Shown here in pieces: positions 45,528 to 54,446 of a stretch of DNA of 64,000 nt. Position 1 is the stretch's first letter; each line of letters begins with the position of its first letter. The DNA lies in the NCBI RefSeq assembly GCF_963664735.1, contig NZ_OY761553.1:3407001-3471000 (forward strand). The letters are read 5' to 3'. This DNA comes from an uncultured Cohaesibacter sp. GTDB lineage: Bacteria > Pseudomonadota > Alphaproteobacteria > Rhizobiales > Cohaesibacteraceae. The position numbers were made by a program, and so were the translations under genes. The notes beneath the pieces were generated by a model that had not been told where the DNA came from, ran no database searches, and saw only the letters and a list, made by a program, of their open reading frames with translations.

Positions 45528-46993
45528 GAGTTGCCTCCGTCATTTGAATTACAGTCTTCTTCCACCAGAACCCAGGTGTCCTTGGTGCCGCCTCCTTGCG
45601 AGGAGTTGACGATGAGCGACCCCTCCTTGAGCGCAACGCGCGTCAGACCGCCGGGCAAGACCCATGTGCCTTTGCCGGTGATTGCGAAGGGTCTTAAATC
45701 CACATGACGCGGTACCAGATCGGTTTCTCCAAGTGTTGGGCAAACGGAAAGGGATATCATTGGCTGGGCAATGAAGTTGCTTGGATTGGCCAATAGTGCG
45801 GCTCGGGCTTCATCAAGCTGTTCTTTCGATGCTTTCGGCCCGATGGTGATGCCGTAGCCGCCGGATTCTCCAACCGGTTTGACGACCAGTTCATCAAGAT
45901 GGTCCAGAGTGTAGCGCAGGGCTTCGTCTTCCCGGCATATGTGGGTTTCCACGTTAGAAAGGATCGGCTCTTCATTGAGGTAATATTTGATGATGCGCGG
46001 CATGTAGGCATAAACGGCCTTGTCGTCGGCAACGCCTGTGCCCAAAGCGTTGGCGATGGTGACGTTGCCTTTCAGCATTGCCTTGACCAGCCCCTTGACG
46101 CCCAACATGGAGTCGGGCCGGAAGGCCTCCGGATCAAGGAAGGCATCATCAATGCGGCGATAGATGACATCAACGCGGCGTGGTCCACCGATGGTTTTCA
46201 TATAAACCTTGTCGTCATCGCAGAAGAGATCGCTTCCTTCCACGACCGGAACGCCCATCTCTCGGGCAAGGAAAATATGCTCAAAGTAAGCTGAATTGAA
46301 CATGCCCGGGGACATGATGACGACCTGAGGGTCGTCCTTGTTCTGGCAGCCGTCAGGCGCGGTCTCGCTTAGCTTGGCAAACAGGTTGGTGCCGTAGTCG
46401 GAGACCTTGCGCAATTTCAGGTCAGCCAGCAAATCCGGGAAGGAGCGCTCCATCAGGTGTCTGTTTTCGACCACATAGGAGACCCCTGACGGGGAGCGCA
46501 CATTGTCTTCCAGCACCAAAAAATTGCCCGTATCATCGCGAATGATGTCCGTTCCGGAAATGTGCGTGTAGACGTTGCATGCGGGCTCGAAGCCGACCAT
46601 GACGTCGCGATAGTTGGAATTGCCAAGAACCAGATCGGCAGGCACGATGCCGTCGTTCAGAATGTGGCGTTCATTATAGACATCATGCAAGAAGGCATTG
46701 ATTGCGGAAACGCGCTGGATCACACCGCGATCGATCGTGTCCCACTCAGAGGCGGTCAGGACGCGCGGAATGATATCGAAGGGGAGCACGCGATCGATGA
46801 CATCCTTGTCGCTGTAGACTGTGAAGGTGACACCCAGATTGAAGAGTTCCAGATCAGCGTCTTTGGCCCGGGCTTTCAGATTTTCAAAATCTGCGTCATC
46901 AAACCTGTGCCAGATGTTCTCCAGCTTTGGGCTGCGGTCTGACATCCTGCTCGACATCTCGCAAAAAAATGCGCAGGGATCGTAGTTACTCAC
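45524..46993 (-). CDS. Circularly permuted type 2 ATP-grasp protein
   Basis: A 489-residue ligase-fold protein leading the locus. The start is taken as GTG 46993 behind AAAGG because the family N-terminus YDPCAFFCEM is then included; ATG 46957 and 46945 would lose it. Core blocks are FLVLEDNVRSPSGVSYVVENR, KVYMKTIGGPRRVDVIYRRI, SMLGVKGLVKAMLKGNVTIANALGTGV and LVVKPVGESGGYG, the last being an intact ATP-binding element. It then has NFIAQPMISLS and RPFAITGKGTWVLPGGLTRVAL. It probably forms an amide or peptide bond; the substrates are unknown. Confidence 0.93.
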   Translation of the reverse strand: MSNYDPCAFFCEMSSRMSDRSPKLENIWHRFDDADFENLKARAKDADLELFNLGVTFTVYSDKDVIDRVLPFDIIPRVLTASEWDTIDRGVIQRVSAINAFLHDVYNERHILNDGIVPADLVLGNSNYRDVMVGFEPACNVYTHISGTDIIRDDTGNFLVLEDNVRSPSGVSYVVENRHLMERSFPDLLADLKLRKVSDYGTNLFAKLSETAPDGCQNKDDPQVVIMSPGMFNSAYFEHIFLAREMGVPVVEGSDLFCDDDKVYMKTIGGPRRVDVIYRRIDDAFLDPEAFRPDSMLGVKGLVKAMLKGNVTIANALGTGVADDKAVYAYMPRIIKYYLNEEPILSNVETHICREDEALRYTLDHLDELVVKPVGESGGYGITIGPKASKEQLDEARAALLANPSNFIAQPMISLSVCPTLGETDLVPRHVDLRPFAITGKGTWVLPGGLTRVALKEGSLIVNSSQGGGTKDTWVLVEEDCNSNDGGNS

Positions 46994-47398
46994 GCGATGC
47001 ACCTTTTGGTTGGCGCTTCAATCGCTCGCGTCGTCTGCTTTTCCGCAGTTTGCTGTTCTTGCGGCTTATCGGCTTTATAAGCTGTTTCAAAGTTAGAGCT
47101 TGTGCGGAAAACCGTCCTTTTGAGCCTGAAACGTACTATTGACTGTTACGACTTATAGAAAAGCAAGTTTTGGACCAAACACCATAAATTGTGCAAAGTC
47201 CTGTCTATTTGGCATGTTATGCTGTTTTAATAGCGCGTTCCAACTACTTTGAGTTATTTCCAGCTTAAATTTTACTCATAGTTGTGGTGTTGCAAGCAAC
47301 AATGATGCCCTTACTTTAAGCATTATTCTAAAAATGCGTGAAATTTGAACAATTGCAAGTGCCTACTTACTTGCTGCATATGCTACTTTCGAAGAGTT
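46994..47398. other. Intergenic region upstream of the ATP-grasp operon
   Basis: This stretch of 405 bases between the ATP-grasp start and the sucrose phosphorylase stop, both on the minus strand, is AT-rich and should hold the main promoter of the amidoligase locus. I see no clear operator or RNA structure. Confidence 0.4.
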
Positions 47399-48865
47399 TC
47401 AGGCTTTCACTTCAAAGCTTTCAATGCCGTGTGGGCTCGTGTAGGAAACGGATGCTTCCATCTTGGAAAAATCAACGGATAGTTTTGTCCATTGGCCTTC
47501 TGCTTTCCAGGTTAGTTCCAACTGAGCGCGCGAAGGCTGCACAAGGGAGAAGGTGCCATCAAAAGCGGGATGATCGTTTCGGAAGTGAATCAGTTTCGTT
47601 AAGGCGGTGACCATTGGCGTTTTGAGCGCTTCTTCAACTTCGCCTGCTTTATAATAATGGCGATTGATGTCCCGACCGACATCGGTCCTGGCTAACAGCT
47701 CCATGTCGTTTTCTGCGCCCAACAGACCAACATAATAGATTTGCGGTATGCCCGGAGCGAAGAATTGTACGGCGCGGGCGATCAGATATTCCGTTTCGCG
47801 GCGGCCGATCGCGTCATAATAGGTTGAGTTGACCTGATAGAGATCGAGATTGGAGGCCTTGGCCCCCGTGGCTTGTCGAGAGGTGCCGTTGGAGCGCTCG
47901 TGCATGGTCTCAACAAGGTTGTGAATGGCGTCCGGTTCCAGCAGGCCGGGGCGGCCATCTGAATGAGCGCCTACATCAATCACACCGATGCCATCGTGGG
48001 TATCAAGAACAGTAAGAGCATTGCGCGGGCTGATTTCCAGCCAACGAGCCAATGGTGCGCTATCGGCGGTGAACAGGGCATGCATGATGAGCGGCGGCAA
48101 GGCAAAATCATAAACGCAGTCCACTTTTTTCGAGATCTCGATCTGGTCCTGATAATAGCTATGAATCTCGACCAGAACTTCCATGCCTCGTGCTTTGGCT
48201 TTCTGGGTCAATTGAGCCAGAAATTCGTAGGTTTCCGGTATCATGAAGCAAGCGGTGCCGGGTTTCTTGATGGCATAGCCTGCCGCATCAAGGCGAATGC
48301 AGCTGATGCCAGCTTCAGCAAAGCGCGTCAGAATGCTGTCGAGATAGGCCTCGCCCTTCTCGCTATACACATTGATGTCAATCTGTTTGGGCGTGAATGT
48401 CGACCAGATCAAATGTTTTGAGCCGTCTTTCATGGTCATCTGGTTGAAAGGCAGGCCCGGACGTGGACGGTAAATGGAGGTCAGGTCCTCTTCGGTGGCG
48501 CCATTTGGAAAAACCGAAGCATAGGTCAGGAACATGTCGGCATATTCTGACTTTTCTCCATGTTCGAGGAAATCCTGAAAGGCCTTGCCATCAGCGGAGA
48601 CATGATTGACGATCAGATCGGCCATCATGTCTACCGATTTGGTCAGCGCGCGGACGTCATCCCATGTGCCTAGACGAGGATCGACGATGGTGTGATCCTT
48701 GGGGTCAAAGCCAGCGTCTGCGCCATCGTAGGGATCAAAGAAAGGAAGGGCATGAACCGTTCCGAACAATCCTGAAAGCGGTCCGTCGATCATGGTTTTC
48801 AGGTCTGCGAAAGTGCCATCGGTGAGCCGGTCAACATATGTGATGAGCTGAACTTTGTTTTTCAT
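47399..48865 (-). CDS. Sucrose phosphorylase (GH13_18)
   Basis: A 488-residue GH13 enzyme that splits sucrose with phosphate to glucose-1-phosphate and fructose. It starts MKNKVQLITYVDRL, has DLIVNHVSA, the nucleophile Asp193 in RLDAAGYAIKKPGTACFMIP, acid/base Glu233 in VEIHSYYQ and the third acid Asp291 in LDTHDGIGV. QVNSTYYDAIG and GIPQIYYVGLLG are typical of sucrose phosphorylases, and residue numbering is within one of the Bifidobacterium enzyme. A related specificity (for example glucosylglycerate) cannot be excluded. ATG 48865 follows GGAGA. No sugar transporter or regulator adjoins it. Confidence 0.88.
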   Translation of the reverse strand: MKNKVQLITYVDRLTDGTFADLKTMIDGPLSGLFGTVHALPFFDPYDGADAGFDPKDHTIVDPRLGTWDDVRALTKSVDMMADLIVNHVSADGKAFQDFLEHGEKSEYADMFLTYASVFPNGATEEDLTSIYRPRPGLPFNQMTMKDGSKHLIWSTFTPKQIDINVYSEKGEAYLDSILTRFAEAGISCIRLDAAGYAIKKPGTACFMIPETYEFLAQLTQKAKARGMEVLVEIHSYYQDQIEISKKVDCVYDFALPPLIMHALFTADSAPLARWLEISPRNALTVLDTHDGIGVIDVGAHSDGRPGLLEPDAIHNLVETMHERSNGTSRQATGAKASNLDLYQVNSTYYDAIGRRETEYLIARAVQFFAPGIPQIYYVGLLGAENDMELLARTDVGRDINRHYYKAGEVEEALKTPMVTALTKLIHFRNDHPAFDGTFSLVQPSRAQLELTWKAEGQWTKLSVDFSKMEASVSYTSPHGIESFEVKA

Positions 48866-49034
48866 GACTGGGCTCTCCGTATCTTTGGCTGACGAGCGAC
48901 GCTGAAGGCGGTTTTTCCAATGGCGCACATTCACATGCATCAGGATTTATGAAATTTGTGGCAGGGATATACCATTTTGCATGGTGTTGAAAGCAATGAT
49001 TAAGTGCAAGCACATATGAGGCAAATGGAAAAGG

Positions 49035-49064
49035 CTTCATCTCTTGTTATGTCAAGAGATGAAG
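49035..49064 (-). terminator. Perfect 12-base inverted repeat between response regulator and sucrose phosphorylase genes
   Basis: CTTCATCTCTTG (49035-49046) and CAAGAGATGAAG (49053-49064) are exact complements around a six-base loop. On the minus strand a short TTTT follows. It lies 52 bases beyond the regulator stop, so terminator is the simplest reading; an operator for the next gene is possible. Confidence 0.55.
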
Positions 49065-49115
49065 ATTTCCGATATGTATCTTGGATCAAATGTGAATGAG
49101 GGTCTCAGGTGAGCC

Positions 49116-49931
49116 TCAAGCTTTGTTTTGCGTGGCTTCCAGAATAATCTTGAAAATTGCTACCGGCGGATAGGGGAAATCAATGGTCTTGCCTATTCCC
49201 AAATCCAGCAACGCTTCGCGCAAATTGTGATCAACATTGTCCTTGCAAAGCAAAACCATTTTTCCGCGCCCATGGGTCGCCCGCGTGTTGATGAGACCGG
49301 AGAGATAGTAGTGCACGATCTTGCTGTAGAACAAAAAGACCAGATCATTGTTTTCGACGGCATCCTTGCGAACCGACAAATGCTCTTCATGGACAAATTC
49401 GACCAGACAGCCAAGATCTTGCAATGCCTGTTCGATGGGCAAAACATATTTGTGTGATTTGCCTACCAGAGCGATCGACAATGGTTCTTTCGAGTGATCC
49501 TCGCGCAAAGCATTGTAGATGCGTTTCAGCTTTGCTTCGTTGGTTTCCTTGATCCGGTGAACCTGTTCGAGGCGCGCTTTGATCGTGGCAAGCAACAGGT
49601 CATAGTCAATCGGCTTGGTAAGATAGTCATCTACGCCCATTTTCTTGCCAACCAGAATGTCTTCGCGAGTGGACTTGGCCGTCAAGAATATGAAAGGCAC
49701 TTCGTCATGCTGTGGCAATCGTTCGCGAATGAGTTTTAGCGTGGTTGGCCCGTCGATGAGAGGCATCATTATATCGCACAGAATCAGGTCGACGGCTTGG
49801 TATTTGAGTATCTCAATTGCGTCCTTGCCATTGGCCGCCTTGAGCGTTTTGTAGCCAGCATCTTGCAGTTCTTCGACGATGTCTTCCAGCAGAAGGGCTT
49901 CGTCTTCAATGCAAAGAATTTTTTCCGGCAT
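49116..49931 (-). CDS. Response regulator with C-terminal pseudo-receiver-like domain
   Basis: A 271-residue regulator. Residues 1-125 are a receiver domain with acidic Glu10/Asp/Glu (CIEDEALLL), phosphoacceptor Asp53 (LILCDIMMPLIDGP) and the conserved Thr and Lys of FLTAKST and DYLTKPIDY. No DNA-binding output follows; after a helical linker, residues 148-268 (LSIALVGKSHKYVLPIEQAL, LVFLFYSK, MVLLCKDN) look like a second alpha/beta fold of the receiver kind without the phospho-Asp. It starts 24 bases after the histidine kinase gene ends and is surely its partner. Confidence 0.88.
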   Translation of the reverse strand: MPEKILCIEDEALLLEDIVEELQDAGYKTLKAANGKDAIEILKYQAVDLILCDIMMPLIDGPTTLKLIRERLPQHDEVPFIFLTAKSTREDILVGKKMGVDDYLTKPIDYDLLLATIKARLEQVHRIKETNEAKLKRIYNALREDHSKEPLSIALVGKSHKYVLPIEQALQDLGCLVEFVHEEHLSVRKDAVENNDLVFLFYSKIVHYYLSGLINTRATHGRGKMVLLCKDNVDHNLREALLDLGIGKTIDFPYPPVAIFKIILEATQNKA

Positions 49932-49955
49932 TGGTCTTTCTCCGGTTTTCTTTAA

Positions 49956-51563
49956 TCAGGATGCTATTTTATCAGGATCTGCATCGCTGTCTTCTGGGTT
50001 TGATGCGCTATCACTTTCGGTTTCGTCGGCTATCGTTGCGGGTAGGAAAATCGTAAAGCTTGATCCCTCTCCCAATTTGCTTTTCACCTCAATGCGACCG
50101 CCTTGTTCCTTCAGGGCCATTTGCGTGAAATTGAGGCCAATCCCAGTTCCGGCAATGCCACTTGAGTTGGATGCGCGATAGTATTTATTGAAAATCTTGA
50201 CGATTTCATCTTCAGGAATTCCTATTCCCTCGTCATTGACATTAATGGTTATATATTTTTCTGTTCGATTCCCGATCACGTTGATTGGTGCTCCGGGAGC
50301 AGAATATTTGACTGCGTTTGAGAGAATGTTACTAACGCACTGATCCAAGAGGTTCTGGTCGAAATTGGCGAATTCCGGCAAGGCTTTCAGATCCCAAAGG
50401 ATATTGGCGTCCTCTCCCATTTCCCGATGGGTTGCGCAGAGGCGTTCAACGGTGCTGCGGAAATTCTGCTTCTTGGTGGTAATCTTGAGACCGGCTATTT
50501 CTTCGCTGGAAAAATCCATGAATCGGTTGATCAGATACTGCATGCGTTGCACGGAATCGCGAATATTGTCGATCCGCGAGAGCAAGCGCTCCGTTGACAT
50601 GTCGCCGGCTTTTCTCTCAATGCGCTGGGCATTGCTGTCGATGATGGCCAGAGGCGTTTTGAACTCGTGCGAGGCCATGGAGACAAATTCGCGCTGGGTT
50701 TCGGACAGGGAGATTTCCTTTTGCAGCAGTTTTACCAGTTTGTTGGTGTGCTGCTGAAGTTTGCTTGTCTGTTCCTTGTAGGTGGTAATGTCAGAGAAAA
50801 TGGCAATCTTGCCACCATTTACCGTGGCCGATTGTTCAATCCGATACCAGTGATCATCGTGCAGCTTTACCTCATTGCGATGGCGTCCCTTCAGGAGATC
50901 TTCCTCGCTGGTTTCATCTGGTTCGGGAAGGTCAAAGCCTTCGATTTTATGGATGTTCGATTTTTGAATGAGATGGCGTTTGAGGTTTGGATAAAGGTCC
51001 TGAATGCGTGTGTTGGCCAGCACCAGCCGATCATCTTCGTCAAACAGGATAATGCCATCATCGATCGAATTAATAGCATTCACCAGAAGATCGCGGTTGT
51101 AACGCACTTCTCTCAAGCTGTTTTCAAGTTTGAGTTCCAGTTCATATTGTATCGCTTCCAGCTTGGCTTCATAGGCGCGCTGTTCGGTCACATCGCTGAA
51201 AATGGTAACGAAAATGCCGCCCGTCGCTAACTTTCCTTGCAAGCGGATAATGCGCCCGTCCAATGTTTCATGCTCGATTTCGTGCAGCTTCCCGTTTTCA
51301 TGCAAAGAGATGCGCTTCTGAACGATTTCATTGATATCGCCCGGGCCATAATCGCCCCGTTCGGCCAGATAACGGATGAGGTTTTTCAAGGAATTGTCTT
51401 CTTGCAAGATCGTGAGGGGGATATCCAGCATCTTGCAAGCTGCACGGTTCATGAAAACGATGTTTTGGTCGCTGTCGGTTACGGAAATGCCTTGCTCTAC
51501 TGACTCCATCAAGAATGAAATCAGGCTATGCTCGACATTTTCGTTCTCAATGAAGTAAGGCAT
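49956..51563 (-). CDS. PAS-domain sensor histidine kinase
   Basis: A 535-residue kinase with no membrane helix, so a cytoplasmic sensor. Two PAS domains (about 12-130 and 155-265) are visible: MESVEQGISVTDSDQNIVFMN and NSIDDGIILFDEDDRLVLAN. The dimerisation box has His299 in FVSMASHEFKTPLAIID. The ATPase domain has the N box SNILSNAVKYSAPG, G1 NDEGIGIPEDE and G2 GTGIGLNFTQM. The C-terminus is short and acidic. ATG 51563 follows a strong GGGAGG. The signal is unknown. Confidence 0.93.
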   Translation of the reverse strand: MPYFIENENVEHSLISFLMESVEQGISVTDSDQNIVFMNRAACKMLDIPLTILQEDNSLKNLIRYLAERGDYGPGDINEIVQKRISLHENGKLHEIEHETLDGRIIRLQGKLATGGIFVTIFSDVTEQRAYEAKLEAIQYELELKLENSLREVRYNRDLLVNAINSIDDGIILFDEDDRLVLANTRIQDLYPNLKRHLIQKSNIHKIEGFDLPEPDETSEEDLLKGRHRNEVKLHDDHWYRIEQSATVNGGKIAIFSDITTYKEQTSKLQQHTNKLVKLLQKEISLSETQREFVSMASHEFKTPLAIIDSNAQRIERKAGDMSTERLLSRIDNIRDSVQRMQYLINRFMDFSSEEIAGLKITTKKQNFRSTVERLCATHREMGEDANILWDLKALPEFANFDQNLLDQCVSNILSNAVKYSAPGAPINVIGNRTEKYITINVNDEGIGIPEDEIVKIFNKYYRASNSSGIAGTGIGLNFTQMALKEQGGRIEVKSKLGEGSSFTIFLPATIADETESDSASNPEDSDADPDKIAS

Positions 51564-51908
51564 ATTTCCTCCCTTATCTTTTTTATAAAACTTATAATAT
51601 AATTCTTAATAAAAATAGAATTGCAATATATTCGCAAATAGAAAACATCGAATTCGTTTGTATAATCCGATAAATTCTGTCGTCTGAAATTGGAAAATTG
51701 TCTATTTGTTATAATTATCCAAAATTTTTCTTTATATTCTTTAGAAATAGATATGGATTTATGTAAAACTTTATCTAAATTTAAGATGCCAAAAGATGGA
51801 CATGCCAACAGTGTTGGTACGCTTTCGAAAGGGGCTTGCGACTGCGCCTTTAGGCGAATAGGTTACTGCTGACATTTCGGTCAGACCAAAGCACCGTGAG
51901 ACACATAT
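51564..51908. other. AT-rich intergenic region upstream of the histidine kinase
   Basis: Between divergent genes, 345 bases. The first 220 are strongly A+T-rich with short A and T tracts, a typical promoter or nucleoid-protein-bound region. No gene or terminator is seen. Confidence 0.45.
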
Positions 51909-52394
51909 ATGCTGCCTGCTCATCCCACTTCTCTCCTATTTGTTTGCCTTGGAAACATTTGTCGTTCTCCGCTCGCGGAGGGTGTTTTAAGACAGAAAGT
52001 AAGAGAAAACGGTCTGCAAGATCGCTTTCTGCTGGATAGTGCCGGGGTTGGGGCATGGCATGTAGGCAATCCGCCTGATGCCCGGACCGTGACCGTCGCC
52101 AAGCTGCATGGTGCTGATATTTCGGATTTGCGGGCGCGGCAGATCAAGCCTGAAGACTTCTACGCATTTGATCTTATATTGACCATGGATCGAGATAATC
52201 TATGCGATATCAGGGCGATGCAGCCGCGCGACGGCACTGCTGAGGTCGCGCTTTACCTGGAATATTGCGGGCTGGGGCAACTGACCAGGTCTTATGAAGT
52301 GCCCGATCCTTATTATGGCGGGGCAGATGCCTTTGAGGATGTCTATTATATGATCGATCAGGCCAGCGACATTTTATTACAAAAACTGCGTTGA
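51909..52394 (+). CDS. Low-molecular-weight protein-tyrosine-phosphatase
   Basis: A 161-residue phosphatase of the LMW-PTP family. The P-loop is VCLGNICRSPLAEGVL (Cys13-X5-Arg19), and the general-acid loop DPYYGGADAFEDVYYMI carries the conserved Asp-Pro-Tyr. SAGVGAWHVGNPPDART is also standard. Without a neighbouring tyrosine kinase or polysaccharide operon it is likely the housekeeping type. Confidence 0.94.
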   Translation: MLPAHPTSLLFVCLGNICRSPLAEGVLRQKVRENGLQDRFLLDSAGVGAWHVGNPPDARTVTVAKLHGADISDLRARQIKPEDFYAFDLILTMDRDNLCDIRAMQPRDGTAEVALYLEYCGLGQLTRSYEVPDPYYGGADAFEDVYYMIDQASDILLQKLR

Positions 52395-52437
52395 AAAGCC
52401 AGCTCGGCTGGCCGACGCGCCTTCAATCATTCAGCAG

Positions 52438-52465
52438 AAAAGGGCCTCTAGACAGGCCCTTTATT
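52438..52465. terminator. Terminator between the LMW-PTP and thpR genes
   Basis: AAAGGGCCT (about 52439-52447) pairs with AGGCCCTTT (52454-52462), with A and T runs on either side, between converging genes. Confidence 0.75.
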
Positions 52466-52471
52466 TGTTTC

Positions 52472-53008
52472 CTACAGAAGGTCGAAGGCTTCTTCGATGA
52501 CATAGGGGCCGCCGCCGATGCTGTCCCGCGAGGAATAGAGCACGAAGCGGGGTACTCTGAAATCCGAAGTTCGGAAACCACCACGCAGGGTCAGATAGTT
52601 GGCAACGTCGATCGGCTCGGCAGTCTTTTTAAGGCGAGCCAATGTGACATGCGGTGTGTAGTCATGCTTGTCGGACTTAAGGCCCAATTTGCGCATGCGT
52701 CGTTCCAGCTCCTGATGCAGAAGAAGCAAATCTTCATTATTCTGCACGGCGGCAAAGACCGAATGGGGCTTTTTCGATCCAAAAGACCCGAAACCTCGCA
52801 GAGAGATATCAAATTCAGGGCACTGGATCTGAGACATCTGGAAGACAATTTCATTGGCGAGCGAATAATCGACATCACCCATGAAGCGTAAAGTAATATG
52901 GTAATTGGCTTCATCCACCCAGCGCGCACCATAAAGGCCGCCCTTTTGCAGGGACAACAATGTCGTGATGTCGGGGGGGATTTCTAGACCGGCAAATAAG
53001 CGTGGCAT
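52472..53008 (-). CDS. thpR: RNA 2',3'-cyclic phosphodiesterase
   Basis: A 178-residue 2H phosphoesterase that opens 2',3'-cyclic phosphates. It starts MPRLFAGLEIPPDI, and both HxTx motifs are present: HITL in ANYHITLRFMGDV and HVTL in YTPHVTLARLKK. RVPRFVLYSSRDSIGGGPY ends the family pattern. ATG 53008 has GGGAG seven bases upstream; ATG 53011 is equally in frame. Confidence 0.93.
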   Translation of the reverse strand: MPRLFAGLEIPPDITTLLSLQKGGLYGARWVDEANYHITLRFMGDVDYSLANEIVFQMSQIQCPEFDISLRGFGSFGSKKPHSVFAAVQNNEDLLLLHQELERRMRKLGLKSDKHDYTPHVTLARLKKTAEPIDVANYLTLRGGFRTSDFRVPRFVLYSSRDSIGGGPYVIEEAFDLL

Positions 53009-53309
53009 CATTTCGCTCCCGTAATAGACGTGGGGGCAGGATCTGACGATCCTCATTACAGTCGAAATGAATTCGGCCAAAGCAATTGATTGTTCTATGT
53101 CGAATCACTTCGGGGCTGTTGCATCTACAGGATAGCCGAAAAAATGTGACGATGTTGTAAAAGCTTTGTGTTTGGCAAATTTATGGCTTTGCCTATTTGG
53201 CCCCATATGCCACGCTCCGGCCATATGTTGTAGGTCGGAGCGCTGGAGTTGTCTTTATATGGTGTCTTGCTGCCTGTTGAAATCTATCTTGGATCAACAG
53301 GACATTCGA
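53009..53309. other. Intergenic region between thpR and an aldo/keto reductase gene
   Basis: CGCTCCG (53213-53219) pairs with CGGAGCG (53236-53242), and CCATATG is repeated at 53203 and 53221. No T run follows on either strand, so its function is unclear. The rest holds the thpR promoter. Confidence 0.35.
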
Positions 53310-54365
53310 TCATGGGCAAGGGCTGGAATGAAGCAGATGCACTTTGTTGATTGCTTCTTCCATCTCGTCCGTCAGCTTGAAATCATGGCAGGCGATGTCG
53401 GTTTTGAGCTGCTCCAGCTTGGATGCACCCAGAATGACGGATGTGGTGAAGCTGCGTGAACGGACAAAGGCGAGGGCCATTTGCGCGATATCGACGCCAA
53501 ACTCTTCAGCTACCTTGAGATAGCCACGAATGGCCGGCTCTGCACCGAGGGTTTGATAGCGGGCACCAAAATTCTTGAAGAGGGTCATGCGAGCGCCAGC
53601 AGGCTGTTTGCCATCGAGATATTTGCCCGTGAGCGTGCCTTGGCCGAGAGAGGAGTAAGCCAACAGGCCAACCTGCTCGCGCATAGCGATTTCTGCCAGA
53701 TTCACCTCGAAGGTGCGGTTGAGGAGGCTGTAGGCATTCTGGATGGAAACAACGCGAGGGCCGGTGCCTTTGCCTGCTTCGTGCAGATAGTTCATGGTGC
53801 CCCAGCCAGTTTCGTTGGACAGACCAACATGACGAACCTTACCAGCCTTGACCAGCTCGTCCATTGTGGCAAGGGTTTCGGCGATCGGGGTTTCATCTTC
53901 TGCCGGTTCCGGATGAGAATAGATGATCGGGTTTGCACCAAACTGGGAAACCTTACGATCTGGCCAATGGATCTGGTAAAGATCAATATAGTCGGTCTTG
54001 AGACGCTTCAGGCTCTTGTCGACCGCTTCAAGGATCTGGGCACGGTTCAGGCGTGGTTCGATCTGACCATCACGGAACCAGTTGCTCATGGAGCGGCCAA
54101 TTACCTTGGTGGCAAGAATGATGTCGGAGCGATTGCCACGATCTTTCATCCAATCGCCGATGATTTCTTCGGTACGGCCTTGGGTGGCTGCGCGGCTCGG
54201 GACCGGATAAAGCTCGGCGACATCAAGGAAGTTGATGCCCTGTTCGATGGCATAGTCCATCTGTTCGTATGCTTCGGCTTTGGTGTTCTGCTCACCCCAG
54301 GTCATGGTGCCAAGGCAAAGGCTGCTTACTTCGAGGTCTGTACGACCCAGTTTTCTCATTTCCAT
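53310..54365 (-). CDS. Tas-like NADP(H)-dependent aldo/keto reductase
   Basis: A 351-residue aldo/keto reductase close to E. coli Tas. It begins MEMRKLGRTDLEVSSLCLGT, then MTWGEQNT and FLDVAELYPVPSRAATQGRTE. The tetrad Asp and Tyr are in the latter, with Lys in LATKVIGRS and His in LYQIHWPDR. GQGTLTGKYLDGKQPAGAR and FTTSVILGASKLEQLKT complete it. The substrate is unknown. A second family member lies 29 kb away (23361-24344) but is from another branch. Confidence 0.93.
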   Translation of the reverse strand: MEMRKLGRTDLEVSSLCLGTMTWGEQNTKAEAYEQMDYAIEQGINFLDVAELYPVPSRAATQGRTEEIIGDWMKDRGNRSDIILATKVIGRSMSNWFRDGQIEPRLNRAQILEAVDKSLKRLKTDYIDLYQIHWPDRKVSQFGANPIIYSHPEPAEDETPIAETLATMDELVKAGKVRHVGLSNETGWGTMNYLHEAGKGTGPRVVSIQNAYSLLNRTFEVNLAEIAMREQVGLLAYSSLGQGTLTGKYLDGKQPAGARMTLFKNFGARYQTLGAEPAIRGYLKVAEEFGVDIAQMALAFVRSRSFTTSVILGASKLEQLKTDIACHDFKLTDEMEEAINKVHLLHSSPCP

Positions 54366-54446
54366 ATCAGAATCCGTTTGTATTCTTGCCAGTAAGGGGA
54401 TCTGGATTTAGCTGTGTTGAAATCGAACCATGCTGGATGCATGTCG

